NCBI RefSeq assembly: GCF_014859565.1
Contig: NZ_JACUUA010000224.1
Span: forward strand, 1-5,142
Direction of reading: 5' to 3'
From: Marinospirillum sp.
Lineage (GTDB): Bacteria; Pseudomonadota; Gammaproteobacteria; Pseudomonadales; Halomonadaceae
DNA: 5,142 nucleotides
The notes below the pieces were generated by a model. The model had not been told where the DNA came from. It did not search any database and saw only the letters and a program-made list of their open reading frames with translations. The position numbers were made by a program, and so were the translations under genes. Shown piece by piece: positions 1 to 4,892 of this stretch; within the stretch, counting starts at the first letter, position 1; the number at the start of each line of letters is the position of its first letter.

Positions 1-119
1 GGGGCAAAGTTTGGTATCCGCAAGTACCCTGTTTGGTATCCGCAAGTACCCTGTTTGGTATCCGCAAGTACCCTGTTGGTATCCGTAAGTACCCTATCTA
101 GGTATCTGCTAGTACCCTG
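1..119. repeat. oriV iterons (five direct repeats)
   Basis: Five direct repeats with core GGTATCCGCAAGTACCCTG start at 13, 35, 57, 78 and 101. The first three are identical and sit on an exact 22-bp period. The fourth (CCGT for CCGC, final A) and the fifth (CTGCT for CCGCA) have diverged, with start-to-start steps of 21 and 23 bp. They lie directly downstream of the stop codon of the TrfA-like gene, next to an AT-rich segment, which is the usual arrangement for initiator-binding iterons of theta plasmids. Such repeats normally bind the plasmid initiator as monomers and also set copy number and incompatibility. From memory the core does not resemble the 17-bp RK2 iteron, so the binding specificity is probably distinct. 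Copies at 5100-5118 and 5122-5140 are the first two iterons seen again in the terminal overlap. Confidence 0.93.
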
Positions 120-122
120 TTT

Positions 123-1010
123 CTACCCGCTATGACGGTGCCTTTTTTTCTTGGCCAGATGTTTGATCTGGGTTTTGACTGGTTGCCGATTTACGACCAC
201 CAGCCCTGCTTTTATTTCGTAATCAAACGGTGTGTCGCCCTCACTGCAAGCTGCTTTGACTGCTTCGAGTGCCTTGATTAGTTTTTGTTTTCCGCTTTTT
301 AGACTGCTGTTTTCGCTTCCTGTCAGCCTTAACAGGGTTTCAACTTTGATTGGGTATGGGTTTGCGTGGCTTGAGTAAAAGCCATGAAGCCACTGCGCCA
401 TCTGGCTCCCGCCTAGTTTTTTTCGTGTATCCCACTGTATGTGGGAATATTGATCGACTCCAAAAAGCGGTGTGATCTTATCGTCTAGCTCGATAATCCA
501 TTCGTTTGTATTGTCGTCCTTCACCGCAGAACTAATCAGACTGCCGATGTATGTGTATCTTTCATGCTTTACAATCAATGCGTTGGCGACAAGTCGCTCG
601 ATGCGAGATTGAAGAATCTCCCTGTTTTTTCCTGATAGCGTTTTGCCCATCAGCTTTAGTAGCTGATAGCCTGTGATGTGGCATTTGCTGCCCAGATCTT
701 GCAGGCGTACGGCGTGCAAAATCGACTCCCAGGTATCCAGGTCGCCTTGATCGAGTCGCTGACCTGTGTATCGAACCTCTATACCGTCTAGGCTTGCCAT
801 TGGTTCGCGCTCTAAATAGCGTCTACGACCGCGACCGACCGCACCGAATAGTGCTGAGCGCAGGAAACCATTTGGGACAGCTCTCACTGGCTCCGGCCAG
901 AATGGTAGCTGTATCACCTTGGCTGTTGTTGCAGGCGATTCATCCGCCCGCACCGACTTTGCTTTTTTTCCGGTTTTCAGTCGCTCAACCCGCGCTATCA
1001 AGTCATCCAT
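123..1010 (-). CDS. trfA: TrfA-family plasmid replication initiator
   Basis: The 295-aa protein should bind the adjacent iterons, open the origin and recruit host DnaB helicase and the beta clamp. It resembles the TrfA family of IncP plasmids across most of its length. Recognisable segments are QLPFWPEPVRAVPNGFLRSA (about 34-53), RYLERE (64-69), the GQRLDQGDLDTWESILH stretch (83-99), GKNREIL (127-133), and LHGFYSSHANPYPIKVET followed by LRLTGSE (208-233). The length is close to the short form of RK2 TrfA. QLPFW at 34-38 could be a degenerate version of the QLSLF-type clamp-binding motif; this is inference. The C-terminal end is strongly basic (KKKRHRH). The start is ATG at 1008-1010, with AGGA eight bases upstream (plus-strand tcct at 1019-1022). 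The stop codon (123-125) begins four bases after the last iteron, so read-through transcription would run into oriV. The gene has its own promoter and is not part of the mob operon. Confidence 0.93.
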   Translation of the reverse strand: MDDLIARVERLKTGKKAKSVRADESPATTAKVIQLPFWPEPVRAVPNGFLRSALFGAVGRGRRRYLEREPMASLDGIEVRYTGQRLDQGDLDTWESILHAVRLQDLGSKCHITGYQLLKLMGKTLSGKNREILQSRIERLVANALIVKHERYTYIGSLISSAVKDDNTNEWIIELDDKITPLFGVDQYSHIQWDTRKKLGGSQMAQWLHGFYSSHANPYPIKVETLLRLTGSENSSLKSGKQKLIKALEAVKAACSEGDTPFDYEIKAGLVVVNRQPVKTQIKHLAKKKRHRHSG

Positions 1011-1040
1011 CGGTTTGATCCTGGTATTTGTTTCTATATG

Positions 1041-1068
1041 ATTATAGTACCACTATACAGCCTGACCA
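1041..1068 (-). promoter_or_regulatory. rep promoter with operator-like palindrome
   Basis: On the minus strand a perfect TATAAT (plus-strand attata, 1041-1046) lies about 30 bases upstream of the rep start codon. A TGGTCA -35 candidate (1063-1068) stands 16 bp upstream of it and matches TTGACA at four of six bases. A perfect inverted repeat TATAGT-ACC-ACTATA (1043-1057) overlaps the -10 box, as expected for a repressor operator giving autoregulation or copy control. Which protein would bind it is unknown. Confidence 0.6.
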
Positions 1069-1199
1069 GCAATAGGCAATACTGTCTTTTTATTCTTTGA
1101 TTCACTGCACTACATTTCTGGACTGCTACTGTCTTTCCGTTCCTCGTTCTGCCTGTCGCTCTCTTTTCTAGTATGACTGTCTTTTATATTTCGGCGTGC
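1057..1199. repeat. Periodic ACWGY array C (rep promoter to mobA 3' end)
   Basis: The pentamer ACWGY recurs at 1057 (ACAGC), 1081 (ACTGT), 1104 (ACTGC), 1128 (ACTGT), 1152 (CCTGT, one mismatch) and 1176 (ACTGT), with steps of 24, 23, 24, 24 and 24 bp. Bases between the pentamers are poorly conserved, although three copies continue as ACTGTCTTT. The array begins between the -10 and -35 boxes of rep, fills the rep-mobA gap and runs about 90 bases into mobA. There it encodes the charged tail of the relaxase, where 24 bp equals eight codons. It shares its motif and period with the arrays at 3902-4096 and 4531-4724. The function is unknown. Confidence 0.7.
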
Positions 1200-3215
1200 C
1201 TCTAATGCTGCGTCGGTTGTCCGACCTGCGTAGTCAGCCGGGTCGTGCTTGCGCCTGGTTGCCGGGTGCAGTAGTAGTGCATTCTCGACCTCACCGGCGC
1301 TGAAACCGGCTCGGAGCATCGCAACACAAGCCCCAAAGTCGCGCCTGCTTTCGTCCGACGTTTTCATTAAAAGCCTATATCTTTCAAGTGTTTGAACAAG
1401 GTCTGATTCATCCTTGCTGCTTGGCATGAGTGCCGCTGGCTCGCCGCGCAGCTGCACTTTTGCTGCCCGCTGCTCTGCTGCCTGCATGCGCTCCTGCTGT
1501 CGCTCCAGCTCGGCTTTTTTGCGCCTCGACCGTATCATTTCAAGAAGCTTGACCGTCTTACCGCAAACCCGATCTATAGCCTGAATTATCTTTGTAAATG
1601 GCGAATTTTTGCCTATTTTTTTGTTCGCAAACCCTGCCAGCCTGAATGGATGTATTGCACCAGTAAACGCCTTGTCTCCGTATTTCTTGTTCACACCTTG
1701 GACAAATTCATTCGCTGTTGACTGTTCTTCTTTTGAAATTTCGGGCTTTGGCGCTTTGATAATCGCCTGTAAATTGTCTTGGCTCGACTCTTGTATCAGA
1801 CATGGCTCGTAGCCAGCATTCAGCAGTTTATCCTTTGTTGTTGGTGTCAGATCATCCACCACTAAGTAATGATGGCTTGGATCAATCGGTGTAATGTACA
1901 CCTCATAGCTGCCAGCATTTTTTAGGCTCAAAAATCTAAACTGCTGCCTTACTTCATCCGCTGTATAAAAAATTTCATCCGCACCTTTGCGTCGCCCGTA
2001 GTCATTGCCCGGTATGATAACTGGATCACCATCACGCCTCGGCATAAGTGTTATCCGGTATCGCTCCGCCCGTAGTGCTGCATGCTGTTCGGCCCATGCC
2101 GCCTCTTTTATCTTGATGTGTTCAGGCTTAGGCCCAGGGGCTTCTGCCGCTATCCTAGTAATTTCATCAGCAGTGCCATTGCCACTGCTCCGGATCCCGC
2201 CGCTGCCGCCAGTTGCCACATTGAGTTCAACTCCCTTTGGCTCTCCAGCTCCTCCAGTGCCTCCTGCATCTTCTTTGCTAATTGCTTCTGCTGAAAATCG
2301 CTCTGCTCCAGTAGCAATTTCAGCCCTTCCTGCTGCTCCTGCTTGGTCATTTCCATTAAGTCTTTCAGTGCTGCGGCTATCTCTGCCTGCTGATCGATCT
2401 GCATCAATCGCTGCTCGCCCGATGCAGATGCTTGCCGTTTCCAGGTCTCGATCTTTGACATACTCAATTCCTCTCTTTATTAGTGAACCGACCTTTAAGC
2501 TGCTGGCCAGCTTGCCGCCACCGAACCAGATGCCTTCATCATCATCGCGCAACCGAAATGCAGCGCCCGACCATTTTGTGTTGTCCTTCTGTAGCGTTGG
2601 CTTAAAATCGACTCCGGCAGCATCAAGTTTCAGGGCAAAGTCTTTAAAGTTTTCTGATTTATCTGCCACCCTTGAAACGATTTCTTGCAGCAACAGTCTT
2701 GGAGGCGGTGCGCCTTTTCTGTCGGCTTTTTCAAGTTCTGCAATAGTTACTGCTCGTACTTTTACATCTTTTGAGTTCGCAACCTCTGTTAATCCATACT
2801 CTTTTTCAATGCCGCGCAACAGCTCCTCAGTGCGCTCAAAGTCCCTGGAATCAGACACAACCGATCCATCCGATCTCACCCGCGATGCAACTACATGCAC
2901 ATGGTCATGGTCGGCATCCTGGTGTCGAACCAGTGTCCAGGGCGCATCACCAAAACCCATACCATCTAAGTATTTTGTTGCAATACTGCGCCACTGCTCA
3001 GGAGTTAGACTGTCATGCTTGCCTACAGCCAGGCTGCAATGAAAAACTGCTTTACCCAGGCCTGGGCGCAGATTCCGATATGCAGCTAGTTCAGCAGCCA
3101 TGTCCCGGGCTGTTTTGCTGCCCAGAGTTGTATGCAGGAGCACCGCATCTTTCTTGCCAAGGACGTAGTCCAAGGCACCACGAAAGCCGCTTCCCTTAAC
3201 AATATTCGCTATCAT
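1110..3215 (-). CDS. mobA: MobA relaxase fused to RepB-like primase
   Basis: The 701-aa protein should nick oriT, stay covalently bound to the 5' end, pilot the strand into the recipient and probably prime synthesis there. Residues 1-145 are a MobA/VirD2-type (MOBP) relaxase. Y17 in ALDYVL is the likely catalytic tyrosine. The metal-binding motif III is H98-x-D100-x-x-H103-x-H105-x-H107. Residues about 255-360 are a Gly/Ser/Asp-rich linker. Residues about 365-535 resemble the RepB primase of IncQ plasmids: YITPIDP, the acidic pair D454-D455 in LVVDDL, NLQAIIKAP, and HPFRLAGFANKK (522-533). Residues 560-590 look like a charged coiled coil. Residues 625-675 (RDFGACVAMLRAGFS to DYAGRTTDAALEARR) resemble a primase C-terminal helical domain. 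The ATG overlaps the mobC stop as ATGA, so translation is probably coupled. The charged last 25 residues are encoded by periodic array C. The mobB gene lies inside codons 252-356. Confidence 0.92.
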   Translation of the reverse strand: MIANIVKGSGFRGALDYVLGKKDAVLLHTTLGSKTARDMAAELAAYRNLRPGLGKAVFHCSLAVGKHDSLTPEQWRSIATKYLDGMGFGDAPWTLVRHQDADHDHVHVVASRVRSDGSVVSDSRDFERTEELLRGIEKEYGLTEVANSKDVKVRAVTIAELEKADRKGAPPPRLLLQEIVSRVADKSENFKDFALKLDAAGVDFKPTLQKDNTKWSGAAFRLRDDDEGIWFGGGKLASSLKVGSLIKRGIEYVKDRDLETASICIGRAAIDADRSAGRDSRSTERLNGNDQAGAAGRAEIATGAERFSAEAISKEDAGGTGGAGEPKGVELNVATGGSGGIRSSGNGTADEITRIAAEAPGPKPEHIKIKEAAWAEQHAALRAERYRITLMPRRDGDPVIIPGNDYGRRKGADEIFYTADEVRQQFRFLSLKNAGSYEVYITPIDPSHHYLVVDDLTPTTKDKLLNAGYEPCLIQESSQDNLQAIIKAPKPEISKEEQSTANEFVQGVNKKYGDKAFTGAIHPFRLAGFANKKIGKNSPFTKIIQAIDRVCGKTVKLLEMIRSRRKKAELERQQERMQAAEQRAAKVQLRGEPAALMPSSKDESDLVQTLERYRLLMKTSDESRRDFGACVAMLRAGFSAGEVENALLLHPATRRKHDPADYAGRTTDAALEARRNIKDSHTRKESDRQNEERKDSSSPEM
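2150..2461 (-). CDS. mobB: MobB-like accessory protein nested in mobA
   Basis: A 103-aa protein is read in another frame inside mobA. It is Gln/Glu/Lys-rich and almost wholly helical, with a probable coiled coil over residues 20-77. It ends in a hydrophobic stretch at 82-103 (MWQLAAAAGS then GAVAMALLMKLLG) that could insert in the membrane. A nested MobB with a C-terminal hydrophobic part is known from RSF1010, and ColE1-type mob regions also nest small genes in mobA; MobB there stabilises the relaxosome and helps link it to the transfer machinery. The assignment rests on position and architecture, not on a sequence motif. The ATG at 2459-2461 is preferred because GAGAGGAA (plus strand 2468-2475) lies about seven bases upstream. 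The TTG two codons earlier would leave that Shine-Dalgarno site almost touching the start codon. The mobA protein over this stretch is low-complexity linker. Confidence 0.8.
   Translation of the reverse strand: MSKIETWKRQASASGEQRLMQIDQQAEIAAALKDLMEMTKQEQQEGLKLLLEQSDFQQKQLAKKMQEALEELESQRELNSMWQLAAAAGSGAVAMALLMKLLG
2468..2475 (-). promoter_or_regulatory. mobB ribosome binding site inside mobA
   Basis: GAGAGGAA on the minus strand is a strong Shine-Dalgarno match placed at good spacing before the mobB ATG. It lies within mobA coding sequence, where it has no role in mobA initiation. It decides the ATG start over the upstream TTG and supports real translation of the nested frame. Confidence 0.75.
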
Positions 3216-3589
3216 TTTTCTTCAACTCCAACTAGCTGCAGCTTAATTTCATCCAGCAAAACCGTTAGCTGGATCAGTTCATAATGCAATTCTTCGGCAT
3301 CAATGATGCCAAGCTGATTAACTTTTTTTGCAATCTGATTCAGGTTGCCGCCAATTTTTCCAAGCTCCGCATGTGTCTGTACGTTTATTTTCGGAACCTT
3401 GCCAGCCGGAAGATTTCTTTTTACGATTAGCGCACGAATAGCACCCGTGTAATTTTTCCGATTTTCGCCAGACAAAAAATGCAGCTCGGCAAGCTCCAGG
3501 TCATTCAGCCGCACTACAATAGGATGTCGCAGCCGATCTTCTCGCGGCTTCACCGGCCTACCGCCTTTACTCTTTTGATGTTCGCTCAC
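3212..3589 (-). CDS. mobC: MobC mobilization accessory protein
   Basis: The 125-aa protein belongs to the MobC family, which binds oriT, helps melt the nick region and assists the relaxase. Residues 5-20 are a basic start (QKSKGGRPVKPREDRL). Residues 23-57 (PIVVRLNDLELAELHF to IRALIVKR) fit a ribbon-helix-helix DNA-binding fold. Residues 76-92 (LGKIGGNLNQIAKKVNQ) are the hallmark MobC motif, and the rest is an acidic helix. The start is placed at GTG (3587-3589), with GGAG five bases upstream (plus-strand ctcc 3595-3598). The frame is open to an ATG at 3689-3691, but those extra 34 residues are Leu/Cys-rich, unlike MobC, and would be encoded by palindromic DNA of the probable oriT region. The stop codon overlaps the mobA ATG by four bases, so the two form an operon. 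Confidence 0.9.
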   Translation of the reverse strand: MSEHQKSKGGRPVKPREDRLRHPIVVRLNDLELAELHFLSGENRKNYTGAIRALIVKRNLPAGKVPKINVQTHAELGKIGGNLNQIAKKVNQLGIIDAEELHYELIQLTVLLDEIKLQLVGVEEK

Positions 3590-3616
3590 AGCTGCTCCAT
3601 CTGGGGTTAAGGCAAT

Positions 3617-3631
3617 CCAACGGCACGTTGG
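3617..3631. repeat. Perfect inverted repeat, GCA centre (1)
   Basis: CCAACG-GCA-CGTTGG has 6-bp perfect arms and a 3-base centre. It lies between the mobC start codon and the second, longer GCA-centred palindrome, with centres 56 bp apart. It is a candidate MobC or relaxase recognition hairpin, or an operator of the mob operon. Confidence 0.6.
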
Positions 3632-3670
3632 CAAGCACAACAAAAACAAGCGCAGCGTAGTTTGAAGTTG

Positions 3671-3689
3671 GTTAAGTGGCACACTTAAC
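3671..3689. repeat. Perfect inverted repeat, GCA centre (2)
   Basis: GTTAAGTGGCACACTTAAC is a 19-base hyphenated palindrome with 8-bp perfect arms and centre GCA. It is the strongest palindrome upstream of mobC, and hence the best candidate for an oriT inverted repeat or MobC operator. Its size is close to that of relaxase-accessory binding palindromes in other oriTs; that comparison is by analogy. Confidence 0.7.
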
Positions 3690-3743
3690 ATTGCTTGCTA
3701 CCTACCTTTTTTGACTCTTGCTGCCACTATAGCCGATTTCGAT

Positions 3744-3768
3744 AAAGCCCCGAGAGCAGGGGTTTTTT
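3744..3768 (+). terminator. Rho-independent terminator candidate
   Basis: AAAGCCCC (3744-3751) pairs with GGGGTTTT (3759-3766), including one G-T pair, around a 7-base loop (GAGAGCA). The T-run reaches 3768. This is a good intrinsic terminator for plus-strand transcription, although no plus-strand gene precedes it. A competing stem, CCGAGAGCA (3750-3758) with TGCTCTCGG (3772-3780), shares its bases, so only one hairpin can form at a time. Minus-strand RNA would have the same hairpin with a weak U-tract. Confidence 0.5.
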
Positions 3769-3857
3769 GCATGCTCTCGGCATATAGTCGCTGCCCTGGT
3801 GGTTGCGCCTCTATGCCTGTCAGAGTGTTACTACACTTGCAGCACCAGGCAAGCACA

Positions 3858-3882
3858 CGCCGCCGCCGCCGCCGCCGCCGCC
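3858..3882. repeat. (GCC)8 trinucleotide tract
   Basis: An uninterrupted run of eight GCC triplets (3859-3882, preceded by one C) lies in non-coding DNA. It directly borders the AT-rich periodic array that begins at 3902. Frames through it would give poly-Arg or poly-Ala and are not convincing genes. Pure trinucleotide runs of this length are uncommon in bacterial plasmids and prone to slippage, so the number of units may vary. Confidence 0.85.
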
Positions 3883-3901
3883 AGAAAGAAATGAAAAAAA
3901 C

Positions 3902-4096
3902 ACTGCAAACCAAAAAATAAACATACTGCACAACTACATAGAAACATCACAGTATAACCGCATTTCGGAATGACTGCACTTCCAAAAATTAGCAATACAG
4001 TATTACCACATAAACTTGCGACAGTATTTTTTTTAAAAAAATACAGTGAAAGTGCTTGCAGGCAGACAGTATAATGCCTTATAATGAACCTACAGT
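3902..4096. repeat. Periodic ACWGY array A upstream of unknown gene
   Basis: Nine pentamers matching ACWGY start at 3902 (ACTGC), 3925 (ACTGC), 3949 (ACAGT), 3973 (ACTGC), 3997, 4021, 4043, 4066 and 4092 (all ACAGT). Steps are 23, 24, 24, 24, 24, 22, 23 and 26 bp. Bases between the pentamers are AT-rich and only loosely conserved; the first five copies often continue with A/T-rich bases and a CC about eight bases in. The array ends at the promoter of the 4120-4596 gene: the copy at 4066 overlaps its -10 box and the copy at 4092 lies in its leader. This is not a CRISPR, since the shared part is only five bases. It is best read as an array of protein binding sites, possibly for the product of the adjacent gene. 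Confidence 0.75.
4046..4085 (+). promoter_or_regulatory. Promoter of the unknown plus-strand gene
   Basis: A perfect TATAAT (4070-4075) is preceded 18 bp upstream by GTGAAA (4046-4051), a four-of-six match to the -35 consensus. A second TATAAT lies at 4080-4085. A near-palindrome TGCTTGCAGGCA (4053-4064) sits between the -35 and -10 boxes, a typical place for a repressor. Two copies of the periodic motif (4043, 4066) overlap the promoter, which suggests that whatever binds the array also regulates the gene. Confidence 0.6.
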
Positions 4097-4119
4097 CAGA
4101 CAGAAAAGAGGTGTTAGTC

Positions 4120-4596
4120 ATGCAGTTCATCGTTCAGCAGGGTTCGAGCAAAGTAAAAGTCATGCGCTACGCTGGCTACGACAAAGAAAAGCGCCGCTCA
4201 GTGGTCAAGCAGGTCGCCAGCATGGATAAGTACGCCCCCGAGATTACTGATGAAATGCGCCAGATTTTCACTCCAGAGGAGCTTGAAGAAGTCGAGGACT
4301 GGATCAAAAAACGACTGCACGAAATGAACCGATCCGAGCAAAAACACGCTTTTGAGCGGCTGGATTACTACTTGTCCCGGGCTTCTTCTGCGGTCGCGCT
4401 GGATGTTGTTGAACTGACTGAAGAGCGCGTTGGCCGGATTTATGCGGCAATCGCACACTTTGAGCATCTGCTTAAAAAGCGCGGATTCAAAAAAACTGGT
4501 CTGCTCAAAAAGCATAGTCATGCGACCCGGACTGCAGATCAGGCGAAAAAGTCAGATAGCAGCAAAGAAATCAGACAGACAGTGATGCCGCTATAG
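4120..4596 (+). CDS. Uncharacterised 158-aa plasmid protein
   Basis: I do not recognise this protein family. Residues 1-35 look like short beta strands with a conserved-looking patch RYAGYDKEKRRSVVKQV (16-32). Residues 41-125 appear mainly helical, with an acidic segment (EELEEVED, 53-60) and then basic ones (KKR). Residues 119-158 are a basic, Ser/Lys-rich, probably disordered tail. There is no signal peptide, membrane segment or clear helix-turn-helix. The start is ATG at 4120, with AGAGGT (4107-4112) about seven bases upstream. The in-frame ATG at 4084 is rejected because it overlaps a -10 box and lacks a ribosome binding site. The gene stands alone, divergent from the mob operon, between two periodic ACWGY arrays, one over its promoter and one over its 3' end. 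A DNA-binding regulator or single-gene segregation factor is possible; that is inferred only from position. Confidence 0.85.
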   Translation: MQFIVQQGSSKVKVMRYAGYDKEKRRSVVKQVASMDKYAPEITDEMRQIFTPEELEEVEDWIKKRLHEMNRSEQKHAFERLDYYLSRASSAVALDVVELTEERVGRIYAAIAHFEHLLKKRGFKKTGLLKKHSHATRTADQAKKSDSSKEIRQTVMPL

Positions 4597-4724
4597 ATTG
4601 GCATATACCAGCATAGAATAGACCGACTGTGTGTTTCTGCAATGCAATACAGCAACACCAACAAATGGCAAGACTGTATTGCTTGCAAGTGAATTACTGT
4701 CATTTCCGTTATCCGGCTGACGGC
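4531..4724. repeat. Periodic ACWGY array B (gene 3' end and beyond)
   Basis: Motif copies start at 4531 (ACTGC), 4556 (ATAGC, one mismatch), 4579 (ACAGT), 4626 (ACTGT), 4649 (ACAGC), 4673 (ACTGT), 4696 (ACTGT) and 4720 (ACGGC, one mismatch). Steps are 25, 23, 47 (two units, the middle one not recognisable), 23, 24, 23 and 24 bp. The first three copies lie inside the coding end of the 158-aa gene and the rest are non-coding. The pattern matches the arrays at 3902-4096 and 1057-1199, but it is weaker and less regular. Confidence 0.55.
4638..4687. repeat. Imperfect long inverted repeat
   Basis: GCAATACAG (4644-4652) and CTGTATTGC (4674-4682) are perfect 9-bp arms. With one bulged base the arms extend to TGCAA (4638-4642) and TTGCA (4683-4687). 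The loop is 21 bases. The tips of the arms are the ACAGC and ACTGT copies of periodic array B. It may therefore be a pair of oppositely oriented binding sites rather than an RNA hairpin. Confidence 0.6.
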
Positions 4725-4892
4725 TGGAGTCCTATGCCTTGGATTTGTGCCTTTGCCTTTATTTCTGGCGCGCGGCGGCGCGGCGTGTGTTCGCATGTGT
4801 GGGCGACCGCAGGGAGACAAGCAACATGCCTTAAAAGGCCTCCTAGAGCCTCTACAGTGCATTTTTAGCACTCGGCTGCGTTTAGGGTGCTG

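Larger units (their letters stand above)
3590..3840. other. oriT: Probable oriT and mobC leader region
   Basis: This gene-free stretch lies just upstream of mobC, where oriT usually sits in MobC/MobA plasmids. It holds two perfect inverted repeats, each centred on GCA (3617-3631 and 3671-3689), and overlapping hairpins at 3744-3780. I cannot identify the nic site: no RP4-type ATCCTG nick motif is present here. A weak minus-strand -10 candidate, TATAGT (plus-strand 3726-3731), could drive mobCA, but no good -35 precedes it. The region is called oriT by position and palindromes only. Confidence 0.5.

Noticed and set aside
1016..1022. ATCCTG (plus strand) as an RP4-like nic site
   Set aside because: It lies in the rep leader, where its tcct is the rep Shine-Dalgarno complement. 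It is far from mobC and lacks an adjacent oriT-like inverted repeat.
2005..3042. A 345-codon plus-strand open frame opposite mobA
   Set aside because: Ser/Pro/Ala-rich composition typical of the antisense of a real gene, and MobA is clearly coding here.
3590..3691. A longer MobC starting at the ATG at 3689-3691
   Set aside because: The extra 34 residues are unlike MobC and overlap a palindrome. The GTG at 3589 has a good ribosome binding site.
3949..3968. Array units as degenerate copies of the oriV iterons
   Set aside because: One unit (GTATAACCGCA) loosely resembles GGTATCCGCA, but the other units do not share it and the conserved pentamer is absent from the iterons.
4021..4047. ACAGT pairs as LexA boxes
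   Set aside because: LexA needs CTGT-N8-ACAG in inverted orientation. The copies here are mostly direct repeats about 23 bp apart.
3902..4096. The periodic array as a CRISPR
   Set aside because: Only about five bases are shared between units, spacing varies from 22 to 26 bp, and there is no cas gene. CRISPR repeats are 21 bases or longer and nearly identical.
4084..4119. The in-frame ATG at 4084 as start of the unknown gene
   Set aside because: It overlaps the second TATAAT and has no ribosome binding site. The ATG at 4120 has AGAGGT at proper spacing.
3698..4130. Open frames through the (GCC)8 tract
   Set aside because: They give poly-Arg or poly-Ala runs, lack good ribosome binding sites and overlap regulatory repeats.
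4629..4868. A 79-codon plus-strand open frame downstream of the unknown gene
   Set aside because: No ribosome binding site, a Cys/Arg-rich mixed composition, and overlap with the periodic array and inverted repeat.
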